A DNA stretch of 64,000 nucleotides from Pricia antarctica (GTDB lineage Bacteria; Bacteroidota; Bacteroidia; Flavobacteriales; Flavobacteriaceae): positions 1 to 64,000 of the forward strand of contig DRGL01000051.1 in the NCBI GenBank assembly GCA_011050085.1. The letters are read 5' to 3'. Within the stretch, counting starts at the first letter, position 1, and each line of letters opens with the position of its first letter. Positions 56,335-64,000 of the stretch are shown in pieces. Under the pieces are notes generated by a model. It was given only the letters and a program-made list of their open reading frames with translations. It was not told where the DNA came from and searched no databases. The translations under genes and the position numbers were made by a program.

Positions 56335-57008
56335 AATTAACAAGATTAATCCATTTGTCTATTTCGAAAGCTAGCTCTAAACTTGAATCGTCTCCGTAAT
56401 CAATAAAAGATTCATTTGTGATTTATATTTGATGAATCTCTGATTTAACTTTTAGCAATTTTCCTAAAACTATTTTTCTCGTTTTTGGTCATTAGAAAAT
56501 ATTTCATATAACCAAATGCTCTATATAAGAACTATTCGTAAAAGTTTCTAAAGAATTATCTTTTTTACATGGTGCTACTGGCACTATAGATAGTATCAGT
56601 GTTCTAAACTTCAATCGGGTGAAAAATATTCGGGGGGGAACGAGTCAGAAAAAATGCTGATTCGTAATGGGGGAAAGATAATTACATCACAAAGTACAAA
56701 TATTTTCTCATATCTGTGTAGGAAAATCGACTAATCGTAATAATTAACTTCAATAGGATAATGTCTTTAAAGCATTGATTACTATGATTTTTGATAAGAA
56801 TATTCCAACCATCGCCAGTCCTCAACCAACTATACAAATCCCATACCCATTCATACAACTTTTAGTATATCAAGAATCGCAAATACATACATTTAAGTTC
56901 TCCCCCTTTTTGATGGATTCTGAATTTACCAAGTGATTGTTCACGATTAACATCTCATAGTACATTTTCTGAGTGAAGTAAAAAATTGGTTTTCAAACAC
57001 TGTTATCT
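56335..57008. other. Intergenic region, nothing recognised
   Basis: 674 AT-rich bases between divergent genes (amidase and Bor-like lipoprotein), presumably holding both promoters. No ORF, repeat or RNA supported. Confidence 0.4.
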
Positions 57009-57368
57009 ATGAAAGTCAAATCCTTAAAATTTATGGCCCTGGTAGTATTACTCACAACGCTCCCCGTTTCCTGTGTAAGCACCCGAGTAGAGGCTAGTCC
57101 ATTTCAGGACAGCGTAGAGAACTTGGAGTGCCGAAAGGAATCAAGTTGGAGTTACTATTGGGGCCTCAAACAAAAACGGATTGACGCCAATCCCGAAGTA
57201 ACGGGCAATGCGTGCCCGTGTCGCGAAGGATCTCTGTCATGGGTCGTGGTAAAGACTTCGTTCACCGATTTTCTGTTAAGTTCGGTTACGCTAGGTATCG
57301 TTAATCATAGAACCGCTATCTATGGCTGCGCGCGGCCTAAAAATGGCGAAGGCGATATGGATAATTAA
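57009..57368 (+). CDS. Bor-like lipoprotein
   Basis: 119 residues. Lipoprotein signal with lipobox LPVSC. The mature chain has the spacing of lambda Bor-family proteins (YYWGLKQKRID, a Cys pair in NACPCREG, then SSVTLGIVNHRTAIYGCA). Bor is a serum-resistance outer-membrane lipoprotein; here the family relation is by pattern only and the role is unknown. It stands alone before the FAD enzyme. Confidence 0.5.
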   Translation: MKVKSLKFMALVVLLTTLPVSCVSTRVEASPFQDSVENLECRKESSWSYYWGLKQKRIDANPEVTGNACPCREGSLSWVVVKTSFTDFLLSSVTLGIVNHRTAIYGCARPKNGEGDMDN

Positions 57369-57501
57369 CGCATTATACCATGCGATTAATCCGTTATACC
57401 TAATTAAACACAGTAAAAGTCTAACGGCATATCAAATTCAATTTGAACTTCGATCAAATGCATTTATAATTTGGAAATAATACCCTAAAAACGCAAGACC
57501 A

Positions 57502-59076
57502 ATGATACCCACTGGCATAGATCTACTCCCGATTCGGCAATGGACGAACAAACATGAGAATTTCACCCACCAACTGACACCCAATGCCTCCTTTAAACTT
57601 TGGAACCCGCCAGCGAACAGCTACAGAGATCGCTATTTGGCTACTACCAAGAATTTTCAATGGCTAATCGAACATGCGGTTACAAACAACCTTAAACTTC
57701 GAGCTATTGGCAGCGGCTGGTCTTTTACCAGAGTGGGCGTGACCGATGGAGGATTGATAGATACGGCCGGCCTGAACTTTTCCTTTCCTATAAAACAAAG
57801 TTATGTGAGCGCACAGTACTCACAAACACCAGCAGATCTCTATTTTGCGCAGTGCGGTACCATAATTCATGAAATAAACAGCCGTTTGGCAGCCAAGAAC
57901 CCACAGCGATCCATCAAAGCTTCTGGCGCGAGTAACGGGCAGACCATTGCGGGTGCACTTTCTACGGGTACCCATGGCGCTGCCATTAAGTTCGGGGCTA
58001 TTCCCGATTTTACGGTCGGGTTGCACCTAATTACCAGTGGCGATAGGCATATTTGGCTAGAACGGGCTTCATACCCTGTGGCGTCAACAGAATTTATAGC
58101 TTGGTTAGATGCTGAACTCGTGCGCGATGATGCCCTTTTCGATGCGGCATTGGTCAGTTTTGGTAGTTTTGGCTTTATTCATGGTGTGATGATCGAGACC
58201 GAGCCCCAGTTTCTGTTAACCGAACATCGCTTGGGGAAGGTGGCCTATGACGATATCCTAAAAAATACAATGCAAACTTTAGATTTCATAGGTCTAAATC
58301 TACCGGGTACGGGACAAAATGGTGACCTATACCATTTTGAAGTACTGTTTAACATCCATGATTTTGAGCCCGGAAATCCCGATAAGGGAGCCTTTCTTAA
58401 ATACATGTTCAAAAAACCATTTAGCCTACCCTATGAGCCATTGCAACGCAACAATGTATTTACCTATGGTGACGACCTATTAGGTATTATTTCCTCAGTT
58501 TTAGACAAGCTTCCCGGTTCAGGTAAGTTGATACCCGCAATGGTCAACCTAATGTTTGGGCTGGCCTTCAAACCGGAACCGCCGCGAACCGGAACCATTC
58601 GGGAGATGTTCAATTATACGAAGTTCCGCGGAAAGGTGGCCAGTGCGGCCATAGCCATCGATATAGCCGATTCATCGCAAACCGTAGAACTTATCATAGA
58701 GGTTAATCAACAACACCCTTTTCCGGGCGGACTCTCCCTTCGCTACGTAAAGGGCACCCGAGCGACCCTAGGCTTTACCAAATTTTCGAATACTTGTGTG
58801 CTGGAAATGGATGGAATGGACGGCCAAGCTGCTCGAGATTTTTTCGAGGCGGTATGGCTGCGGTTGGAGCAAGAGCAGATTGCCTACACCCTACACTGGG
58901 GAAAAATAAACTTCAACCTTGACGCTGATCGAATCAAAAGAATGTATGGCACTAGCTCGGTGAAAAGCTGGATTGATGCCCGGAACACTTTGCTTGAAAC
59001 TTCGGTACTGGCGGTTTTCGAAAATACTTTTATGGCGCGATGCGGTTTGAATCAAGTACACGGCGCCATTGTTTAA
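57502..59076 (+). CDS. FAD-linked oxidase (aldonolactone-oxidase-like)
   Basis: 524 residues. FAD-binding PCMH domain in the N-terminal half (AIGSGWSFTRVG, GTIIHEINSRL, SGASNGQTIAGALSTGTHGAA). The C-terminal half has substrate-domain features of D-arabinono-1,4-lactone and cholesterol oxidase-type enzymes (FFEAVWLRLEQEQIAYTLHWGK). No signal peptide. It oxidises a hydroxyl or lactone, passing electrons to O2. Exact substrate cannot be judged. Gene appears monocistronic, starting 133 bases after the lipoprotein. Confidence 0.8.
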   Translation: MIPTGIDLLPIRQWTNKHENFTHQLTPNASFKLWNPPANSYRDRYLATTKNFQWLIEHAVTNNLKLRAIGSGWSFTRVGVTDGGLIDTAGLNFSFPIKQSYVSAQYSQTPADLYFAQCGTIIHEINSRLAAKNPQRSIKASGASNGQTIAGALSTGTHGAAIKFGAIPDFTVGLHLITSGDRHIWLERASYPVASTEFIAWLDAELVRDDALFDAALVSFGSFGFIHGVMIETEPQFLLTEHRLGKVAYDDILKNTMQTLDFIGLNLPGTGQNGDLYHFEVLFNIHDFEPGNPDKGAFLKYMFKKPFSLPYEPLQRNNVFTYGDDLLGIISSVLDKLPGSGKLIPAMVNLMFGLAFKPEPPRTGTIREMFNYTKFRGKVASAAIAIDIADSSQTVELIIEVNQQHPFPGGLSLRYVKGTRATLGFTKFSNTCVLEMDGMDGQAARDFFEAVWLRLEQEQIAYTLHWGKINFNLDADRIKRMYGTSSVKSWIDARNTLLETSVLAVFENTFMARCGLNQVHGAIV

Positions 59077-59413
59077 TTAACTAATAACCAGTATAGCAGG
59101 TCAAAAATAGTATCCGTTTTAAGGATACCAACGTACTAGCCCTCCATTCTTTTATCCTTTTTAAATCAAATTTTTGAGTGCTAGGTTAAACCTTTTGATT
59201 CCAGCGTAGTCTAAAATATATATTCCTTTAATCCACTTTTAAAAAAATCGATAGGTTCCCCCTACAGTCCCGACAGTAGCGACCTGAAGAATTTTATCTT
59301 TATATAGGTGGGAAGCCCTTGAATATTGCCCATCTCGACAAAAAGGATTATTTTAGTTAAAATTGGAATTGAACGCTTTGAAGATAGATTCCAGAAAACA
59401 CTCCCACGTAAAA
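59077..59413. other. Gap before the RND efflux operon
   Basis: 337 bases upstream of the outer-membrane factor gene; presumably carries the operon's promoter. No feature recognised. Confidence 0.35.
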
Positions 59414-60808
59414 ATGAACATTCCCCTGAAGAAAGACATAAGACCCGTATTAGTGTACGCGGCAGTTCTTATGCTACTGTTTTTAGGATGTTCCCCAAAA
59501 TTAACGAACGTTGCCTTACCTATTGACGATTTGCAGGAGTTCCGGTATACGGGAACGGAAGTACTGGAGGAAAAGTGGTGGACCGCTTTCGAAGATGAGC
59601 AACTAAATAGTATGATCGATAGTGCAATGCGGTCAAACTTCGACCTCGCTGCTACTTGGCAACAATTTAGGGCAGCTAAGGCCGTAGTGGTTCGAGAGGC
59701 AGGCATCAAATGGCCACAGATCGAGACTTCGGCCCAAACAGCACTCAATTTTCCGGAAAACGATTTTCGGGGCGGCGAGAATACCCAATTAGGATTATCC
59801 GCATCATATGAAGTCGATTTGTGGGGAAGGATACGTACGGCGGTACAGGCCGAGAAGTTCAGGGCCGATGCCAGCCTTTATGATTACCAGACCGCCGCTA
59901 TATCACTTTCAGCGGAAATCGCTACGGCTTGGTACCAGCTTCTGGCCGCTAAAAAACAGCTAAAAATTACGGACACCCAGATTACCACGAACGAGAACAT
60001 TATTAAATTGATCCGTTCACGTTTTGTTGGCGGCCAGATTCGGGCCGTAGATATTCTTAGGCAAGTACAGTTGTTGGAAAGCACCAAAGAACAGCGTATA
60101 ATTTTCACCACCGATGTACAGCTATTGGAGAACCGACTGGCCGTGCTTTTAGGACGGCAGCCCCAAAACAGACTGGAAACGGATAGTAACGAACTTCCCG
60201 AATTACCGGCACTTCCCCAAGCTGGCTTGCCCCTAGAACTAGTTCGCCGACGGCCTGACCTGCAACAGTCCTATGCCCTTTTATTGGCTGCAGACCGAGA
60301 TATGGCTTCAGCAGTTCGCAATAGATATCCAAGATTGGAACTTACGGCAAGAGGTCAGTTGCGGGCAAATAATTTCGCCAATCTTTTTGATAATTGGGCC
60401 TATTCCCTTGCAGGTAATATTTTGGGACCGCTTTTCTACGGCCGGCAATTAAGTGCCGAAGCCGATAGAAACGAAGCCATCAAACAGCAACGCCTATATG
60501 CATATGGGCAGACCACTTTGGAGGCTTTCGAGGAAGTTGAAAACGGACTGATACAAGATCAAATGCAAAAGGAAAGGGTAGAAAATATCGGGCGTCAACT
60601 CGAGCTGGCCGAAAAAAGTAACCAACAGTTACGGATCGAGTTCTTAAATGGTTTTAGCCCCTATTTAGATGTACTAATCGGTCTAGATGGCGAACAGCAG
60701 TTGCAAAGGGATTATGTAACGGCACAATCAGAACAGATTCAAATTCGTATCGCCTTATATCGATCCTTAGCCGGCGGATTTGAAACCGAGAGGACTTTGG
60801 AGAACTAG
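59414..60808 (+). CDS. RND efflux outer-membrane lipoprotein (TolC/NodT type)
   Basis: 464 residues from the ATG at 59414; the TTG frame to 59363 is rejected. Lipoprotein signal (lipobox LFLGC). Two repeats of the outer-membrane efflux fold are visible: WWTAFEDEQLNSMIDSAM, then GLSASYEVDLWGRIR, and later VRRRPDLQQSYALLLAADRD. It forms the trimeric outer-membrane channel of the tripartite pump encoded by the next two genes. Start of a plus-strand operon. Confidence 0.92.
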   Translation: MNIPLKKDIRPVLVYAAVLMLLFLGCSPKLTNVALPIDDLQEFRYTGTEVLEEKWWTAFEDEQLNSMIDSAMRSNFDLAATWQQFRAAKAVVVREAGIKWPQIETSAQTALNFPENDFRGGENTQLGLSASYEVDLWGRIRTAVQAEKFRADASLYDYQTAAISLSAEIATAWYQLLAAKKQLKITDTQITTNENIIKLIRSRFVGGQIRAVDILRQVQLLESTKEQRIIFTTDVQLLENRLAVLLGRQPQNRLETDSNELPELPALPQAGLPLELVRRRPDLQQSYALLLAADRDMASAVRNRYPRLELTARGQLRANNFANLFDNWAYSLAGNILGPLFYGRQLSAEADRNEAIKQQRLYAYGQTTLEAFEEVENGLIQDQMQKERVENIGRQLELAEKSNQQLRIEFLNGFSPYLDVLIGLDGEQQLQRDYVTAQSEQIQIRIALYRSLAGGFETERTLEN

Positions 60809-60833
60809 ATTGGAACAAAAAGTTAGAATTGAT

Positions 60834-62069
60834 ATGAGCAATAAAAAAATAGTGGCCATTTGTATTGGCATCCTTGTCATAGGTATGGCCATTACGGCCG
60901 TCATCTTTCTTACTGAACCAGAGGCCCAGTCAGAAGGTGCAACCGTAGAAACCGCCATGTTGGTCGATGTGGTATCCGTTGAGCGAGGCACCTTTGAGCC
61001 CGTTATCGTCGCTACAGGTACGGTAAGGCCGGTCGAGGATGTGACATTGAGCCCCCTAGTTTCCGGACAGATCATACGTCGTGACCCTGCCTTTTCCCCA
61101 GGTGGTTTTGTAAAGAAAAATCAGGTGCTTTTACAAATCGACCCCGCTGATTACCGTAATAATCTTGAGATGCGTAAGAGCGAATATATGCAATCACAAA
61201 CTACCCTTGATACCGAAATGGGTCGGCAACAGATTGCGGAGCAAGATCTTCAGCTCATTACCGATGATTCCCTTTTTGGCGGCGATCCCCTATCGGAAGA
61301 AGAGCGACAGTTGGTGCTTCGTAAACCGCAACTCAATGCGGTCAAAGCAACTATCGGTGGGGCTAGAGCTTCCATGGAACAGGCGCAATTAAATTTAAAC
61401 CGTACGACCATCCGTGCACCGTTCGACGCCCACATATTAAGTCAAAACGTGACCGAAGGCGCACAAGTAGCACAGGGAGATGCCCTTGGCCGTATCGTAG
61501 GCACAAAATACTATTGGATTACAGCTACCCTTCCTGTATCCAAATTACAATACTTAAGTTTTCCGGATGGCGTATCCGATAAAGGTTCTAACGTTAAGAT
61601 AACCAATTCCACTGCTTGGGGCACCGATAGTTTTCGGGAAGGATTTTTAGATGGACAGATAGGCGCTTTGGAAGATGAGACACGTCTGGCAAGGGTATTG
61701 GTAAAAGTAGCCGACCCTTTGGCCAACACTGCCGCCAGCGAGGGAAAGCCCAAGCTCATGATCGGCACGTTCGTCGAAGTGAATATTCAGGCCGATACGG
61801 TATCGGACGTCGTGCGGCTGAATAGGGATTACATAAGGAGCAATAAGACAGTGTGGGTCATGAAAGACGGAAAGCTCGAAATTCGTGAAGTGGATATCGT
61901 ATTGAACGATGATGTGTATGCCTATATCCGAAAAGGCCTTGAAGATGGTGAACAGATAGTCGTAACCGATCTGAGTACCGTTAGCAATGGCGTAGCCTTA
62001 CGTACCGCGAAAATGGATACAAAAAAGACAGCAACAGCGAAAGTGAGAGAAGGTACGAATGAGAACTAA
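60834..62069 (+). CDS. RND periplasmic adaptor protein
   Basis: 411 residues from the ATG at 60834. One N-terminal membrane anchor (VAICIGILVIGMAITAVIFL) and barrel-sandwich/hairpin architecture: ATGTVRPVEDVTLSPLVSGQ, a coiled coil (YRNNLEMRKSEYMQSQ.., ASMEQAQLNLNRTTIRAPF), then beta barrel. It links the permease and the outer-membrane channel. The gene lies 25 bases after the outer-membrane factor and 47 bases before the permease. Confidence 0.92.
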   Translation: MSNKKIVAICIGILVIGMAITAVIFLTEPEAQSEGATVETAMLVDVVSVERGTFEPVIVATGTVRPVEDVTLSPLVSGQIIRRDPAFSPGGFVKKNQVLLQIDPADYRNNLEMRKSEYMQSQTTLDTEMGRQQIAEQDLQLITDDSLFGGDPLSEEERQLVLRKPQLNAVKATIGGARASMEQAQLNLNRTTIRAPFDAHILSQNVTEGAQVAQGDALGRIVGTKYYWITATLPVSKLQYLSFPDGVSDKGSNVKITNSTAWGTDSFREGFLDGQIGALEDETRLARVLVKVADPLANTAASEGKPKLMIGTFVEVNIQADTVSDVVRLNRDYIRSNKTVWVMKDGKLEIREVDIVLNDDVYAYIRKGLEDGEQIVVTDLSTVSNGVALRTAKMDTKKTATAKVREGTNEN

Positions 62070-62116
62070 CGGTATAAAACAGAACCGTTTTTGCCACGCG
62101 TGAAATTGTAAAGGCT

Positions 62117-64000
62117 ATGGAGGAGAACGAAGATAAACAAAAGGAGAAAACTAGGAAGGAAGGCGTTATTGGGTACATGGCCCGAAACTCCATTGCCGTA
62201 AATCTCTTGATGTTGGTACTGCTTGCCGGCGGCATCTTTACCATGTTTAAAATCCAGAAGGAAGTTTTCCCTGAATTCCAGCTTGATTTTGTGGAAGTAT
62301 CCGTAGCCTATCCCGGTGCTTCGCCTGCCGAAGTCGAGCAAGGTATTTTGCAGCCCGTTGAAGAGGCAGTAAGGGGCGTTCAAGGCATTAAGGAAGTGGT
62401 GTCGGAGGCTCAAGAGGGTTCCGGTCAAGTGACTATCGAATTGGTCGCCGGTACCGAACGTATGAAGGCCTTTCAAGACATCGACCAGGCCATCAACCGA
62501 ATCAGGACTTTCCCCGATGATATCGAACAGCCCGAAGTTGCGCTACAATCGCGCCAAAGGGATGTCATTCAAATCGGCCTCTATGGAAAAGTAGATGTGT
62601 GGACAATGCGACAGCTCGGCGAACGCCTGCGCACCATCTTATTGAGCGACCCCACCATCACCCAAGTAGAACTCGGCAACGTGCCCGAATATGAGACCCG
62701 AATCGAAATAACTAGCAAGAACCTTCAGAAATATAATTTGACCTTAGGCCAAGTGGCCGACATTATTCAGCAAAGTAGCAGCGATGTGCCTGCTGGTGCC
62801 GTGCAAACCCAAAGTGGAGAAATCTTACTGCGTATGCAGGAACGCAAACAATTTGCGGAGGAATTCGGGAATATTCCCATTATATCTTCAGAATCAGGCG
62901 CCAACGTTCGCCTTAAGGATATTGCAGAAGTTACCGACGGTTTTGAGGAAATCGGGTTTTACGGTCAGTTCAATCAACAGAATTATGTTGAACTGCGCAT
63001 CTTTCGAATCGGTGATCAATCTCCACTGGAAATAGAGGAAGCCGCGCTAGCCATAGTAGAAAACTTTCAGTTGCCCCCTGGCGTAAAATACCGTACCGAT
63101 AGCAATCGCGCATCCGATTATCGCGAACGCCTATCGTTACTCACAGAAAATGGAGTGCTTGCCATCGTAATCGTGCTTATTATTCTCACCCTATTTCTAG
63201 AATATCGCTTGGCATTTTGGGTCATGTTGGGTATGACGGTTTCCTTTATCGGCGGGATGATGCTATTGCCCCTGCTTGGCATCAGTATCAACATGATTTC
63301 CATGTTCGGGTTTCTAGTTGTGCTAGGCATCGTGGTCGATGATGCCATCGTGGTCGGGGAAAACGTGTACGAGTATCGCCAAAAAGGCATGTCTGCTATG
63401 GAGGCTGCCATAGCTGGAACTAAAGACGTATCCTTTCCCGTTATTTTCAGTATTGTTACCACGATTATAGCGTTCGTTCCCCTACTCTTTATGCCCGGTG
63501 AAACGGGAAAATTCTGGCAGCCTTTACCGGCAGTGGTCATCGTTATCTTAGCAGTGTCACTTCTAGAGGCCCTATTTATTTTACCATCGCATTTAGGCCA
63601 TCTTAAAAAACAAAAGAGTAAAAATAAATGGGTCCTAAAATTGGAAGGATGGCAGCAGTCTTTTGCCAATGGCTTTGAACGCTTTATTGAAAACCAGTAT
63701 AGACCATTTTTAGATCGTTGCCTCGAATACCGGTACATCACCTTGAGTGTAGCCTTGGCCATTTTGCTCATGGTTGGCGGATACGGCCTTAGTGGCCATA
63801 TGGGCCTCATTCAAATGCCCGAGGTTGCGGCCGATGAAATCGAGGCGGGCGTTAGACTTCCCGTCGGTACTACCCCGGATAAAGCGGCCAAAGTCGCTGC
63901 TGACATTTCGGCTGCTACGCAACGTATGTTCGAAGAACATGACCTTTATAAAGTAGCCGAAGGAATAAAGACCAACGTTCGTGGCCAAAATTTCATCGAT
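62117..64000 (+). CDS. RND efflux permease (partial)
   Basis: 628 codons to the window edge (62117-64000 is exactly in frame); the C-terminal third is outside. [19 protein letters not shown] is the first helix, [19 protein letters not shown] and the porter loop follow, and [15 protein letters not shown] in the fourth helix carries the paired Asp residues of the proton relay. This is the AcrB/MexB/CusA-type inner-membrane transporter. The substrate cannot be read; the absence of a Met-rich funnel does not favour metal efflux. Confidence 0.93.
   Translation, partial: MEENEDKQKEKTRKEGVIGYMARNSIAVNLLMLVLLAGGIFTMFKIQKEVFPEFQLDFVEVSVAYPGASPAEVEQGILQPVEEAVRGVQGIKEVVSEAQEGSGQVTIELVAGTERMKAFQDIDQAINRIRTFPDDIEQPEVALQSRQRDVIQIGLYGKVDVWTMRQLGERLRTILLSDPTITQVELGNVPEYETRIEITSKNLQKYNLTLGQVADIIQQSSSDVPAGAVQTQSGEILLRMQERKQFAEEFGNIPIISSESGANVRLKDIAEVTDGFEEIGFYGQFNQQNYVELRIFRIGDQSPLEIEEAALAIVENFQLPPGVKYRTDSNRASDYRERLSLLTENGVLAIVIVLIILTLFLEYRLAFWVMLGMTVSFIGGMMLLPLLGISINMISMFGFLVVLGIVVDDAIVVGENVYEYRQKGMSAMEAAIAGTKDVSFPVIFSIVTTIIAFVPLLFMPGETGKFWQPLPAVVIVILAVSLLEALFILPSHLGHLKKQKSKNKWVLKLEGWQQSFANGFERFIENQYRPFLDRCLEYRYITLSVALAILLMVGGYGLSGHMGLIQMPEVAADEIEAGVRLPVGTTPDKAAKVAADISAATQRMFEEHDLYKVAEGIKTNVRGQNFID

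Overview
The window looks like a chromosomal segment of a marine member of the Flavobacteriaceae (Bacteroidota). The DNA is AT-rich, ribosome-binding sites are weak and A-rich, and the gene families are typical of the group: small AraC proteins, Pr6Pr membrane proteins, lipoproteins and GH130/GH30 enzymes. No rRNA, tRNA, CRISPR array or complete insertion sequence was found. The genus cannot be fixed from this sequence alone.

Region 1 (about 0.1-30.6 kb) is an energy and stress island. It begins with a decayed sulfide:quinone-reductase-like gene, OsmC and a DUF2892 membrane protein. A zinc alcohol dehydrogenase follows, then a plus-strand mannose trio: mannose-6-phosphate isomerase, a phosphomannomutase-like HAD protein and a GH130 phosphorylase. 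A long minus-strand series then encodes a SHOCT protein, a complete nine-gene N-type ATP synthase (order beta, epsilon, Q, R, a, c, b, alpha, gamma), alpha-glucan phosphorylase, acetate kinase, a Met-rich lipoprotein, phosphoketolase, a release-factor-like protein, class I aldolase and a P-type cation ATPase. Two triple-BON proteins, a small AraC regulator, a cupin and a GT4 glycosyltransferase with a C-terminal helical domain complete it. Together these could take stored glucan or mannoside to fructose-6-phosphate, split it with phosphoketolase, make ATP with acetate kinase, and let the N-ATPase use that ATP to pump ions when respiration stops.

Region 2 (30.6-41.5 kb) is mixed. It has an AraC regulator with a large palindrome in front of it, two tiny membrane proteins, a possible small RNA with a strong terminator, a collapsed AraC pseudogene, a BLUF blue-light protein, a Pr6Pr membrane protein, a diheme cytochrome/molybdenum hydroxylase operon, a GH30 lipoprotein and a TlpA-type thioredoxin.

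Region 3 (41.7-56.4 kb) is the least conventional part, a dense group of hydrolases without recognisable signal peptides. It holds an S8 subtilase flanked by separate small genes that copy its N- and C-terminal domains, an acidic protein, a 1316-residue polytopic membrane P-loop NTPase, a matrixin-like metalloprotease, an M19 dipeptidase-like protein coupled to a membrane coiled-coil protein, a trypsin-subtilisin fusion and a peptidoglycan amidase. A degenerate 13-14 bp tandem repeat lies inside the group. I regard this as the best candidate for an undescribed system, perhaps a regulated proteolytic or conflict system.

Region 4 (57.0-64.0 kb) has a Bor-like lipoprotein, a FAD-linked oxidase and an RND efflux operon (outer-membrane factor, adaptor, permease) whose permease runs off the window end.
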